Source: Caldisericia bacterium (lineage in GTDB: Bacteria; Caldisericota; Caldisericia; JAAYUI01). Taken from it: DNA of 39,367 nt. Within the stretch, counting starts at the first letter, position 1; each line of letters opens with the position of its first letter. Of the stretch, positions 8,207 to 15,271 are shown in pieces. The position numbers were made by a program, and so were the translations under genes. The stretch lies in assembly GCA_017992555.1 (NCBI GenBank), contig JAGOOK010000016.1, forward strand, positions 1 through 39,367, in the 5' to 3' direction. The notes beneath the pieces were generated by a model, which worked only from the letters and a program-made list of their open reading frames with translations, made no database searches and had not been told where the DNA came from.

Positions 8207-9115
8207 TTGGAGAAAAAGTTCACCAGAGGTTCACCAAACGCTGACAAGGTGGAGGCGACAAGGACCACACAGTCGCTGTTGAAAAAGCTGAACACCCTTT
8301 TGGAAAAAAGAAAGATTGTGGACTACTCCGTAAAACTTCAGAAAAACAAGGTTTTGCTAGTTTTGCCAACGATGCTTGAAGAAGAAAAGAGAGAAAAGCT
8401 TATGCAGGCGATCATGGAACTTCAAGGCTCTGAAAACATCAAGATCCAAGAAGAAAAAGGGCCTGCCAGGTTGCTCTCCGATGAGGATATTGAAGACCAG
8501 TTTAGAATTTCCCTTCAGAAATACATCCCCAAGGAAACAAAAGTCAGTGGCTCTGTGAGGGATGGCGTCATGACGGTTTATGGCACTACCACATCGGCCT
8601 ATGCCAGAGAGGCCATCCTTGATCTGGCCAAAGAAACTCCAGGTGTGAAAAAGGTAGCTGATCAGACAAGGTTGCCAATGGCCAAGTCGGACATTGATCT
8701 GGCCAATTCTGTGATGCTGGAGCTTGGCAATGAGGCCGGCATTTCGGTTTACCACCTCCAGGTGATGGCCAGGGGCGGGAATGTTTTTGTGACAGGCAAT
8801 GCAAAGGACGACAAATCTGTAAAACTGGCAACAGATGTAATCTCCAAGGTATCAGGAGTGAAATCTGTCGAGAATGCCATCAGGATACCTGGCGAAACGA
8901 TTACCACAGATGACAAGCTGAGGGACAAGATATTCGATTCCCTGATAAGGTCGTCTTCAGTGAGGGCCAGGGACATAAAAGTGGCAGTTGTTCACGGGAA
9001 TGTGTTTTTGAGGGGCTACGCCGCCTCAACAAGGGAAATTATTGCCGCAGAGTCAATGATTTCCTCGATGCCTGGCGTAAAAAAAGTTTACATGGAGCTG
9101 GAGCCAAGATTGTGA
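8207..9115 (+). CDS. Three-BON-domain protein within the pur-argS operon
   Basis: A 302-residue protein with no signal peptide, lipobox or membrane segment. After a charged N-terminal region of about 85 residues come three related segments, near 85-150, 155-225 and 230-302. Each ends in GV(K)KV followed by a short strand, and each has an internal G.V.(V/L).G motif (GVMTVYGTT, GNVFVTGNA, GNVFLRGYA). This is the BON pattern, usually found in exported or membrane-associated proteins such as OsmY, where it is thought to bind phospholipid. A cytoplasmic three-BON protein is less usual. The TTG start follows AAGGAGG, 13 bases after purQ, and the stop overlaps argS by 4 bases. A link to purine or tRNA biology is unproven. 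Confidence 0.8.
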   Translation: MEKKFTRGSPNADKVEATRTTQSLLKKLNTLLEKRKIVDYSVKLQKNKVLLVLPTMLEEEKREKLMQAIMELQGSENIKIQEEKGPARLLSDEDIEDQFRISLQKYIPKETKVSGSVRDGVMTVYGTTTSAYAREAILDLAKETPGVKKVADQTRLPMAKSDIDLANSVMLELGNEAGISVYHLQVMARGGNVFVTGNAKDDKSVKLATDVISKVSGVKSVENAIRIPGETITTDDKLRDKIFDSLIRSSSVRARDIKVAVVHGNVFLRGYAASTREIIAAESMISSMPGVKKVYMELEPRL

Positions 9116-10752
9116 GCATAAAAACCCATATTTCAAAGATATTTTCAGACGCCCTCGAAAAGATGGGCGTCTTTGATGTCGAGGCGGGCATTACCCGTCC
9201 CGACTCGAAAGAACACGGCGATTATTCCACCAATGTTGCCATGGGGCTTTCAAAGCAGTTGAAGAAGCCGCCGAGGGCGATTGCGGAAGAGATTATTTCA
9301 TTGACTTACCAGTCATTGACTGATGGGTCAATATTTGAAAAGGTCGAAGTTGTCGGACCAGGCTTCATAAATATTTTTCTCAAAAAAGATGTTGTCACAG
9401 GTTTTATAAAACAGGCCCTGGAAGACAGTTCTTATGGCAAGTGGTGTGTTGGTGGCGGCAAAAAAGTGCAGGTGGAATTTGTTTCTGCAAACCCGACAGG
9501 GCCGATAACCGTTGCCAATGGGAGAGGTGGGCCTCTTGGTGATTCGCTTGCCAGGCTCCTTGAATGGACCGGTTATGATGTTTACAGGGAATTCTATGTA
9601 AATGACAGGGGTGCCAAGGTGGTGCACCTGGCCGGATCGCTGGAAGCCAGATACAAGCAGGCGCTTGGCATGCCGCTTGTCCTTCCCCCAGAAGGCTATC
9701 CGGGTGAGTATCTACTTGATATAGCAAAAGACATTGCGAAAGAGTTTGGAGAAGAGCCACTCGGCTGGGATGAGGCAAGGAGGCTGGAGTTTTTTGGAAA
9801 GCAAGCTGTTGAGAGGATTATTGCCACCCAGAAGGCCGTTTTCGAAAAGTTCGGAATAAAGTTTGACAGGTGGTTTTCAGAGCGTGAGATGGCCGAGCGC
9901 GGCGAGATAGAACAAACACTTGCCACGCTTTCTGAAAAAGGCGTCCTCTACCAGCAGGATGGCGCAACATACATGCGCTCCACTGATTTTGGCGATGACA
10001 AAGATTTTGTTGTTGTAAAATCCAGTGGCGAACCAACCTACACGACAACTGACATCGCCTACCACATTGGAAAATTTAAAAGGGGGTTTGGGCACGTCAT
10101 AGATGTCATGGGCGCTGATCACCACGGGCACACCGGGCCGATGTATGCTGCGCTGGAGGCGCTTGGCCAGCCAAAGGATAGCCTTGAATTCCTGCTTTAC
10201 CAGCTTGTCCACCTGTTCAGGGGTGGCCAGCAGGTCAAGATGAGCAAGTCCAGCGGAGAGTTTGTGACGCTTGACGAACTGCTCTCCGAGGTCGGCACCG
10301 ATTCGGCAAGGTATTTCTTCCTGATGCGCTCTTCAGACACCCATCTGAACTTTGATCTCGACCTGGCAAAATCCCAGACAATGGACAACCCGGTTTATTA
10401 TGTGCAGTACGCCCATGTCCGCTGTTGCGCAATAGCCGACGATCCGAGGGCCTCATCCACAAACCCGCTAAAGGCAGGTGCGTTCGATGGTGACCTTGAA
10501 ACGGAGCTTGCAAAGGCAATCCTTGATTTCCCCGAAGAGGTCCTTGGTGCGGCAAATTCTAGGGCCCCAAACCGCATTGCAGCATACGCCGAAAAGCTCT
10601 CCGCATGCTTCCACAGTTTTTATCATGACTGCAGGGTCCTTGGGGAGGAGCAGGAGGTCGCAGACAGAAGGATGCTCCTCGTGCTCTCCACAAAAAAGGT
10701 GATATCCAGCGCGCTGTCAATTCTTGGCGTTTCTGCGCCTGAAAGAATGTAA
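9112..10752 (+). CDS. argS: Arginyl-tRNA synthetase with altered HIGH motif
   Basis: A 546-residue class I synthetase. An N-terminal Add1-like domain covers about 1-110. The catalytic domain begins with VEFVSANPTGPITVANGRGG. KMSKS is intact at 376-380, and a DALR-type anticodon-binding helical domain closes the protein. Where most ArgRS have HVGH after NPTGPL, this one reads TVAN at 133-136, so both histidines are absent. The rest of the core (DRGAKV, TDIAYH, DVMGADHHGH) is well kept, so the gene is not decaying. It starts with GTG overlapping the BON gene stop (GTGA). It is the last gene before a strong terminator. Confidence 0.95.
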   Translation: MSIKTHISKIFSDALEKMGVFDVEAGITRPDSKEHGDYSTNVAMGLSKQLKKPPRAIAEEIISLTYQSLTDGSIFEKVEVVGPGFINIFLKKDVVTGFIKQALEDSSYGKWCVGGGKKVQVEFVSANPTGPITVANGRGGPLGDSLARLLEWTGYDVYREFYVNDRGAKVVHLAGSLEARYKQALGMPLVLPPEGYPGEYLLDIAKDIAKEFGEEPLGWDEARRLEFFGKQAVERIIATQKAVFEKFGIKFDRWFSEREMAERGEIEQTLATLSEKGVLYQQDGATYMRSTDFGDDKDFVVVKSSGEPTYTTTDIAYHIGKFKRGFGHVIDVMGADHHGHTGPMYAALEALGQPKDSLEFLLYQLVHLFRGGQQVKMSKSSGEFVTLDELLSEVGTDSARYFFLMRSSDTHLNFDLDLAKSQTMDNPVYYVQYAHVRCCAIADDPRASSTNPLKAGAFDGDLETELAKAILDFPEEVLGAANSRAPNRIAAYAEKLSACFHSFYHDCRVLGEEQEVADRRMLLVLSTKKVISSALSILGVSAPERM

Positions 10753-10770
10753 ATAAAACTTTGCCTGGTC

Positions 10771-10815
10771 AACAACCCCGCGTTTTTTATGATGGCGCGG
10801 GGTTGTTTGTATTTT
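10771..10815. terminator. Rho-independent terminator, argS operon, probably bidirectional
   Basis: A perfect 12-bp stem (AACAACCCCGCG with CGCGGGGTTGTT) and a 13-base loop, followed by TTGTATTTT. It lies between two convergent genes, argS and the radical SAM gene, so it may stop transcription from both sides. Confidence 0.85.
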
Positions 10816-10828
10816 AGGCATGAGCAGC

Positions 10829-12205
10829 TCAAGCCTTTTGAGCGGCCTTCTCTTCTTCCTGCTTCTTCTGTGCTTCTTTTTTCTTCTCCGCGTAGGTTAT
10901 CTTGAGTAGGTCTTTTATGTTGTATTTGTAGCTCGCGCACTTCTCAAGCTTCCTGTCGGTCTGGGTGAAGTCTGTTGTCATCGGTAGCCACTTCGCGGGG
11001 CAGTTTGCAAGGCAGCATGGCATGAATACGCAACCATCGCATTCTTCCTTGTCGAATGGATTGAAAAGCACCCATTTGAAATAGTTTTCCCCGTTGATGG
11101 CCTTCATGTCCATTATGTTGCCATAAGATTCCTTCTCCTGTCCAACCTGGTTCCAGCACCTGACAAGCGACCCGTCCGGGCAGATGACGGTTGAGGTTGG
11201 CCTTGTGGCACAGCACGATGAGGACATCGAGCGGACATACCAGGAGAAGCCGAGATTTTTTTCAATTGCCGACTGGTAGAATTTTGTCAGGACCTCAGCG
11301 TATTCCTGTACATTCAGACACATGTTCTCCACAGATGCGCATGCCTTGGTTGCCTCGGAGGTAAGGAGTCCTGGGTAAATGGAGATGTTCTTTTTGCCAG
11401 CCAGTATTTTTATGCTATCAAAAAGTGGTGTAAAGTCTTTTGCTATCTCCTTGTCTATGTTTACCCTGACAGCAATCGGGATAAATTCTGATGCCTCAAG
11501 AACATTGTGCACAATCCTGTCGAATGTTGGCCCTCCGCCACGAAGCACCCTTCGCTGATTGTGGATCTCTGGTGGTCCGTCGATTGTTGCCTGAATGTGG
11601 GTGACGTTTCTTTCTGCAAGCGCTTTTGCCTTCTCCTTGTCCAGGAGCCAGCAGTTGCTGATCATGTGTGATGAATATTTGACTTTCCTTTCCTTGCAGA
11701 GGTTTATGAAAAAGTCCGAAAGCTCGATGACCGTGTCGTATCCCATGAGAGGCTCGCCGCCAAACCATGTGATGGCAAAATATTCAAGGAACGAACTTTT
11801 GAATGTTTCAGTCGTCATTTCCTTTATTTTGTCGATGACCTCTCTGGACATGCTGATAGGTTTTTGTTCCTCAAAACAGTAGGTGCATTTGAAATTGCAC
11901 GCCATTGTTGGAAGGAGGGTGTAGCCCAGGGAATTCGTGTTGTATGTTGACTGGAAGAATTTGAGTTTTACTCTGTCCTGTTCGTTGAGCGTGTCCTCGA
12001 CGAGCATTCCACCTTTTTTGAACTGCTCGTAAGATTCCTTTTCCTTGTCTGTAAAATTGTTTGGATCAATTTTATTTGATGCACATTTCATAAAAAATTT
12101 GTATGTTTCCTTGTCCAGCTCTGCAAAGCCGCTTGCAAAAGCATTGTAGCAAAGCTTTGCCCCATTATCACCTTCCATCCAGATGTTGTACATTGATTCT
12201 TTCAT
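10829..12205 (-). CDS. Radical SAM/SPASM peptide maturase
   Basis: A 458-residue protein. The 4Fe-4S/SAM motif CNFKCTYC has Cys at 103, 107 and 110. WFGGEPL at 147-153 binds the SAM amino group. The C-terminal SPASM-type region has many Cys (331, 332, 342, 350, 389, 392, 397, 398, 402, 423), enough for two auxiliary clusters. The N-terminal segment (MYNIWMEGDNG, then an AFASGFAELD phrase) resembles the peptide-recognition region of maturases acting on Cys-rich peptides. The tail is Lys/Glu-rich. The ATG at 12205 has GGAGCA upstream; the longer frame to 12247 would run into the intercistronic hairpin. It is downstream of two Cys-rich peptide genes, its likely substrates. Thioether formation is a family-based inference. 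Confidence 0.92.
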   Translation of the reverse strand: MKESMYNIWMEGDNGAKLCYNAFASGFAELDKETYKFFMKCASNKIDPNNFTDKEKESYEQFKKGGMLVEDTLNEQDRVKLKFFQSTYNTNSLGYTLLPTMACNFKCTYCFEEQKPISMSREVIDKIKEMTTETFKSSFLEYFAITWFGGEPLMGYDTVIELSDFFINLCKERKVKYSSHMISNCWLLDKEKAKALAERNVTHIQATIDGPPEIHNQRRVLRGGGPTFDRIVHNVLEASEFIPIAVRVNIDKEIAKDFTPLFDSIKILAGKKNISIYPGLLTSEATKACASVENMCLNVQEYAEVLTKFYQSAIEKNLGFSWYVRSMSSSCCATRPTSTVICPDGSLVRCWNQVGQEKESYGNIMDMKAINGENYFKWVLFNPFDKEECDGCVFMPCCLANCPAKWLPMTTDFTQTDRKLEKCASYKYNIKDLLKITYAEKKKEAQKKQEEEKAAQKA

Positions 12206-12235
12206 CGAGATTGCTCCTTTTGTTTTTTGTTCTGT

Positions 12236-12261
12236 GAGGAGGGGCAAGCAGGCCCCTCCTC
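12236..12261 (-). promoter_or_regulatory. Intercistronic hairpin between Cys-rich peptide gene and maturase
   Basis: A perfect 10-bp GC-rich stem (GAGGAGGGGC/GCCCCTCCTC) with a 6-base loop, 25 bases after the second peptide stop and about 30 before the maturase start. No U-run follows on the minus strand (ACAGAACAAAAAAC), so partial attenuation, or protection of the upstream mRNA end, is more likely than full termination. Confidence 0.75.
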
Positions 12262-12286
12262 AAAAGTCATTTGCCTTCTTTATCTA

Positions 12287-12613
12287 TCAGGGTAAATTAC
12301 TCTTGTATTGGTTGCATATCTTGCCGCCAGGGCATACCCATCCTTGTGTCGGGCAGTATGTTGAGCAATATGTTGGGCAATATATCGGGCATGAGTTATC
12401 TGTCTGGTAGCATTGACCCCAGTAGTCCTTGCAGCTTGCCCCATTGCAGGTGTAGCCACCAGCAACACAATTAAGTACTTCACAGTGGACACCTGTGCAG
12501 TTGTAGGTTTCGGCACCCGCACAGTCCTTGTAGAAGCACTGTGATGCATCATCTGCCTGACAATAGGGTGCAAAATCATCGATTGGTGATCCAGGTTTTA
12601 TTATCCAATTCAT
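12287..12613 (-). CDS. Cys-rich peptide B, candidate maturase substrate
   Basis: A 108-residue peptide with 15 Cys, at 18, 26, 31, 39, 44, 49, 56, 61, 68, 75, 79, 83, 87, 94 and 100. The N-terminus MNWIIKPGSP is close to that of peptide A (MKWIVNP) and may be the recognition sequence. There is no ordinary signal peptide. Spacing is regular: several C-x4-C steps, then C-x3-C-x3-C-x3-C at 75-87 (CPIYCPTYCSTYC), ending with C-x5-C. AAAGGAGGCG is an excellent ribosome site for the ATG at 12613. It lies 16 bases after peptide A and just before the hairpin and maturase. I know of no exact family; N-terminal flavour and neighbours suggest the broad group of Cys-rich radical SAM substrates (ranthipeptide, Clo7bot-like). 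Confidence 0.85.
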   Translation of the reverse strand: MNWIIKPGSPIDDFAPYCQADDASQCFYKDCAGAETYNCTGVHCEVLNCVAGGYTCNGASCKDYWGQCYQTDNSCPIYCPTYCSTYCPTQGWVCPGGKICNQYKSNLP

Positions 12614-12629
12614 TTATACGCCTCCTTTT

Positions 12630-12944
12630 TCACAGATACCATGATGGGCATGGAGCATTGGTCGGGCAAGTTGTTTCCCAACCTGCAGGGCACACTTGAT
12701 TGGTATAGCAACCAGTGTAGCTATCAGGTGGAAGACATTCATGGTCTGGACAATATGCAGTGCAAGTTTTTGAACAAGCCCAGTCACATGGCCCCCCGAC
12801 ATCATCGAACCCATTTGTGCACATATTCCCACCGCAATATGCTGCTGGTGGGTTGCATTGGTTTTGAACACACTTGTGGTGGTTGCACTGTTGTCCAGAA
12901 CAATTGATTACAAACTCATCCATCGGATTCACAATCCATTTCAT
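12630..12944 (-). CDS. Cys-rich peptide A, candidate maturase substrate
   Basis: A 104-residue peptide with 15 Cys, at 15, 20, 25, 30, 37, 42, 53, 57, 61, 65, 70, 79, 85, 93 and 99. The N-terminus MKWIVNPMDEF parallels peptide B. The first four Cys are exactly five residues apart (C-x4-C three times). A second block, 53-65, has C-x3-C three times, and the last pair is C-x5-C, all mirrored in peptide B. The start overlaps the propeller gene stop as ATGA, and its ribosome site AAGGAGAA lies inside that gene, so the two are translationally coupled. A zinc- or cluster-binding protein, or a purely disulfide-bonded one, is an alternative to maturase modification. Confidence 0.85.
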   Translation of the reverse strand: MKWIVNPMDEFVINCSGQQCNHHKCVQNQCNPPAAYCGGNMCTNGFDDVGGPCDWACSKTCTAYCPDHECLPPDSYTGCYTNQVCPAGWETTCPTNAPCPSWYL

Positions 12945-14182
12945 TTCGTATATTCTCCTTTCTTGATTTGCATGGCGTAAATGTCCCAGTCAAACTCATC
13001 GAGTTCTGCCCAGGTCACAAGATTTTTGTGTATTCTTACCCAGTGTCTGACTTCTGCCTTGATCCTTCTGGCTCCTGGAACAAGAACCTCTGGCGTTTTG
13101 TCTTCACCATAACTAAACAACATGAGATCGAAATCTTCCGGATTTTCAGGTGTGTTTTGCGTCCACACCACATTGTTTCCGTAAGAGCAACCTCCGGCTA
13201 TGTTCAGCCTGCCAAAGACTTTTTCAGAGATCTCAAAGACACTATTTTTTGCCTGGTCAAAACCCAAAAGCTGGGTGTATCTTTTTTTGGAAAAACCAGA
13301 AACGAGCATGACGGGAAAGTTTGAGTCAGGACAATTTATCAGATCAATAGACATAACCTCATCAGATACTGGATTCATGGCATAGAATTTTTCTCCTGTG
13401 ATGAGATTGTAGCCTTTTATTCTGTTTATTGCCCTGTCGCCCTGATAGGACTGTTCCTGATAGTAGACAAAATCCCCCTGTATGACTGCCAGATACTGAT
13501 GGTCTGGACCATCATCAATTGGCACCACCTTGTCTTTTTCAATGTCATACATTATGAGGTCAAGATTGCTTGAGTTTCTCACCTCATAGACGACCACTTT
13601 TCCGTTTGTGACCGGATACGCCCTCTGCAGGCTGTTTTTGAATTTATGAACCCTTTTTGGTTTTTCCCCGGGGTGATTCAGGTCACAAAAGTAAACACCA
13701 AGGTCTTTGGACATGTAGTCAGGCCATGTGGCGATGCCTCCCGAAACGTTGACATAGGCACGGTATCCAGCAGGCAGGTCGACGGTTTTTTGTTCCCCGG
13801 CCCTGATGTCTGCAAACCAGATGGAATTTTTCTTCTTTGTTTGCATGAGCTGCTGGTCAAGCCATACGACGTGGTTTTCTGAAGCATAGATGAAATTGTC
13901 GGTTGAAAAGGAAGGAAGCTGGTCCCCTCCTCCTCCCAGTTGACGTTTTTCCCCTGTTTCCAGATCCATGCAGAAAACCTTGCTTTGGCCATTCTCAGAA
14001 CCTATCCAGACAACCTTGCCATCAAGCGGGAAGGGCGTATAGGAAGTTTCGTCTACCGAAACGGCTACTTGTATTTCCCCATCATGCTCCCCGCAAACAC
14101 CAAAGCGCGCTGTGCCACCAAAATAAATTGGAAGGCAAAGCGCGACTACCATTAAAACAGCGATTTTTTTATATGCGTTAAT
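12941..14182 (-). CDS. Exported TolB/PD40-like beta-propeller protein heading the Cys-rich peptide operon
   Basis: About 413 residues. The N-terminal signal is NAYKKIAVLMVVALCLPIYF, then the mature protein. Repeats have the form DGKVVWIGS..., VFCMDLETGEKR, NHVVWLDQQ, GNNVVWTQN and KNLVTWAELDEFDWDIYAM, typical of PD40/TolB blades. The start is uncertain. A strong AAAGGAGG (14196-14189) sits 6 bases before an ATT at 14182, and the signal peptide begins there. The only conventional upstream start, TTG at 14275, has no ribosome site and puts 31 residues before the signal peptide. It is the first gene of the operon with both Cys-rich peptides and the maturase. It may bind or display the product outside the membrane, which is inference. 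Confidence 0.82.
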   Translation of the reverse strand: MNAYKKIAVLMVVALCLPIYFGGTARFGVCGEHDGEIQVAVSVDETSYTPFPLDGKVVWIGSENGQSKVFCMDLETGEKRQLGGGGDQLPSFSTDNFIYASENHVVWLDQQLMQTKKKNSIWFADIRAGEQKTVDLPAGYRAYVNVSGGIATWPDYMSKDLGVYFCDLNHPGEKPKRVHKFKNSLQRAYPVTNGKVVVYEVRNSSNLDLIMYDIEKDKVVPIDDGPDHQYLAVIQGDFVYYQEQSYQGDRAINRIKGYNLITGEKFYAMNPVSDEVMSIDLINCPDSNFPVMLVSGFSKKRYTQLLGFDQAKNSVFEISEKVFGRLNIAGGCSYGNNVVWTQNTPENPEDFDLMLFSYGEDKTPEVLVPGARRIKAEVRHWVRIHKNLVTWAELDEFDWDIYAMQIKKGEYTK

Positions 14183-14196
14183 GGCAATCCTCCTTT
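14180..14196 (-). promoter_or_regulatory. Ribosome binding site apparently serving an AUU start codon
   Basis: On the minus strand AAAGGAGG (14196-14189) is followed by ATTGCC and then ATT (14182-14180) in the propeller frame, exactly where a signal peptide begins. No ATG, GTG or TTG in that frame lies at a usable distance. AUU initiation is known for infC. Confidence 0.5.
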
Positions 14197-14399
14197 CTTT
14201 TTGCCAGACTTTGCTGGCCCCCAATGGCTCCTCAAGATCGACATGGGGGATTATCAAAAGAAAGGCGAACGGCAAAAACGAAGATATCTTTAAATAATGT
14301 AAATTGTCTAAAATTTACTTGATAATTGTTTTTATAAAAGCGACAAAGACTTATTTAGAGAGGATTATTTTTGATGAGTGCAATTAGCGTAAAATGTCA

Positions 14400-14425
14400 G
14401 ACGCACCGGAGGCCTCCGGTGCGTC
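14400..14425 (-). terminator. Perfect 26-base palindrome downstream of mscL, likely terminator
   Basis: A 13+13 base perfect inverted repeat with centre GGCC (GACGCACCGGAGG and its complement), 19 bases after the mscL stop. On the minus strand it is followed by TGACATTTTACG, a weak U-tract. It could also be an operator, but the position favours termination of mscL. Confidence 0.6.
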
Positions 14426-14444
14426 CTGCCTAAAATTGGATGGT

Positions 14445-14894
14445 TTATTTAATTTCTGAGGTGCAATTTGGGCACTTTGTTGCCTTGATGGGAACGAGAG
14501 TGAAGCAGAATGGACATTCTTTTTGCGTTGGTGCTGGTTTTTCTGCGGGTTTCTCTTTCCTGAGCCTGTTGATCATTTTGACCACGATAAAGATTGAGAA
14601 AGATATTATCAGGAAAGATATGAGCGCATTTATAAAGAGCCCGAAGTTCCATGTCACGGCGCCAGCAGCTTTTGCCTCTGCAAGTGAAGCATACGGCGGA
14701 GGGGTCTTGCCTGATGAAATAAGAAGATACATGTTTGAAAAATCTATCCTGCCAAGTAAAAAACCTATAGGGGGCATGATTATGTCATTCACGAGTGAGT
14801 TGACAATTGCCCCAAATGCCGCTCCTATTACGACGCCAACTGCCAGGTCAATGACGTTTCCCTTGAGTGCGAATTCTTTAAATTCTTTGAACAT
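14445..14894 (-). CDS. mscL: Large-conductance mechanosensitive channel with C-terminal zinc ribbon
   Basis: A 149-residue protein. The N-terminal helix and first membrane segment match MscL ([20 protein letters not shown], then [11 protein letters not shown] and IIMPPIG). The second membrane helix is around residues 84-106. MscL is a homopentameric safety valve that opens under membrane tension on osmotic downshock. The C-terminus carries a four-Cys ribbon, C127-x2-C130 and C141-x2-C144 (ECPFC, KCPNC), an extension known in many MscL proteins. The ATG at 14894 follows a near-perfect AGAGGAGGTGAG. Confidence 0.96.
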   Translation of the reverse strand: MFKEFKEFALKGNVIDLAVGVVIGAAFGAIVNSLVNDIIMPPIGFLLGRIDFSNMYLLISSGKTPPPYASLAEAKAAGAVTWNFGLFINALISFLIISFSIFIVVKMINRLRKEKPAEKPAPTQKECPFCFTLVPIKATKCPNCTSEIK

Positions 14895-15271
14895 CTCTCA
14901 CCTCCTCTTCAAATTTAGCATGACTGTCAATTGGGTTGGTCAAAATTACGCTTTAATGTTATCCAGAATAAACCTGAACACGAAATCATTTCACGGCATT
15001 AATGCAAATCAATATATTGAATTATTATTACAAAAAAGTGTATTATTTGCATTTGTTTACATTTGAAATATAGCAACAGAAATAATTATCATCCTCTCTT
15101 GAAAGTGGTAATGATAATCAGAACCAATAAGCTACCATGTCTTATTTCAAATGATTAAACCAAACTTTCTGAAATTGAAACAAACCACTATAATTGCAGA
15201 ATTTTTTACACTAAATAACTTTTTACTATGCCCTTTCGTATTATGAAGCATGAAAGGAAGGAGGCACTAAG
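14895..15271. other. AT-rich divergent intergenic region between mscL and an exported repeat protein
   Basis: 377 bases with no credible gene. It must hold the promoter of mscL (leftward) and of the gene at 15272 (rightward). A TATAAT is at 15189-15194 and a TATTAT at 15239-15244, but neither has a convincing -35 box. The only notable structure is the inverted repeat at 15085-15118, described separately. Confidence 0.6.
15085..15118. promoter_or_regulatory. Inverted repeat ATTATCAT...ATGATAAT, possible operator
   Basis: Two perfect 8-base arms separated by 18 bases in the mscL/15272 gap. The arms contain GATAAT-like half sites reminiscent of Fur boxes, but the spacing is much wider than a classical Fur site. 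Chance in AT-rich DNA is possible. Confidence 0.3.

Noticed and set aside
12340-12410. Short tandem similarity (repeated CAATAT/GGGCA units), considered as a DNA repeat or CRISPR-like element
   Set aside because: It encodes the C-x3-C block of peptide B (YCPTYCSTYC), so it is explained by the protein; there are no spacers.
12271-12910. Rightward frames opposite the Cys-rich peptide genes
   Set aside because: The minus-strand frames have ribosome sites, shared N-termini and matched Cys spacing; the plus-strand ones have none of these.
14372-14431. Tiny rightward frame (19 codons) across the palindrome
   Set aside because: Too short, crosses a likely terminator and has no conserved feature.
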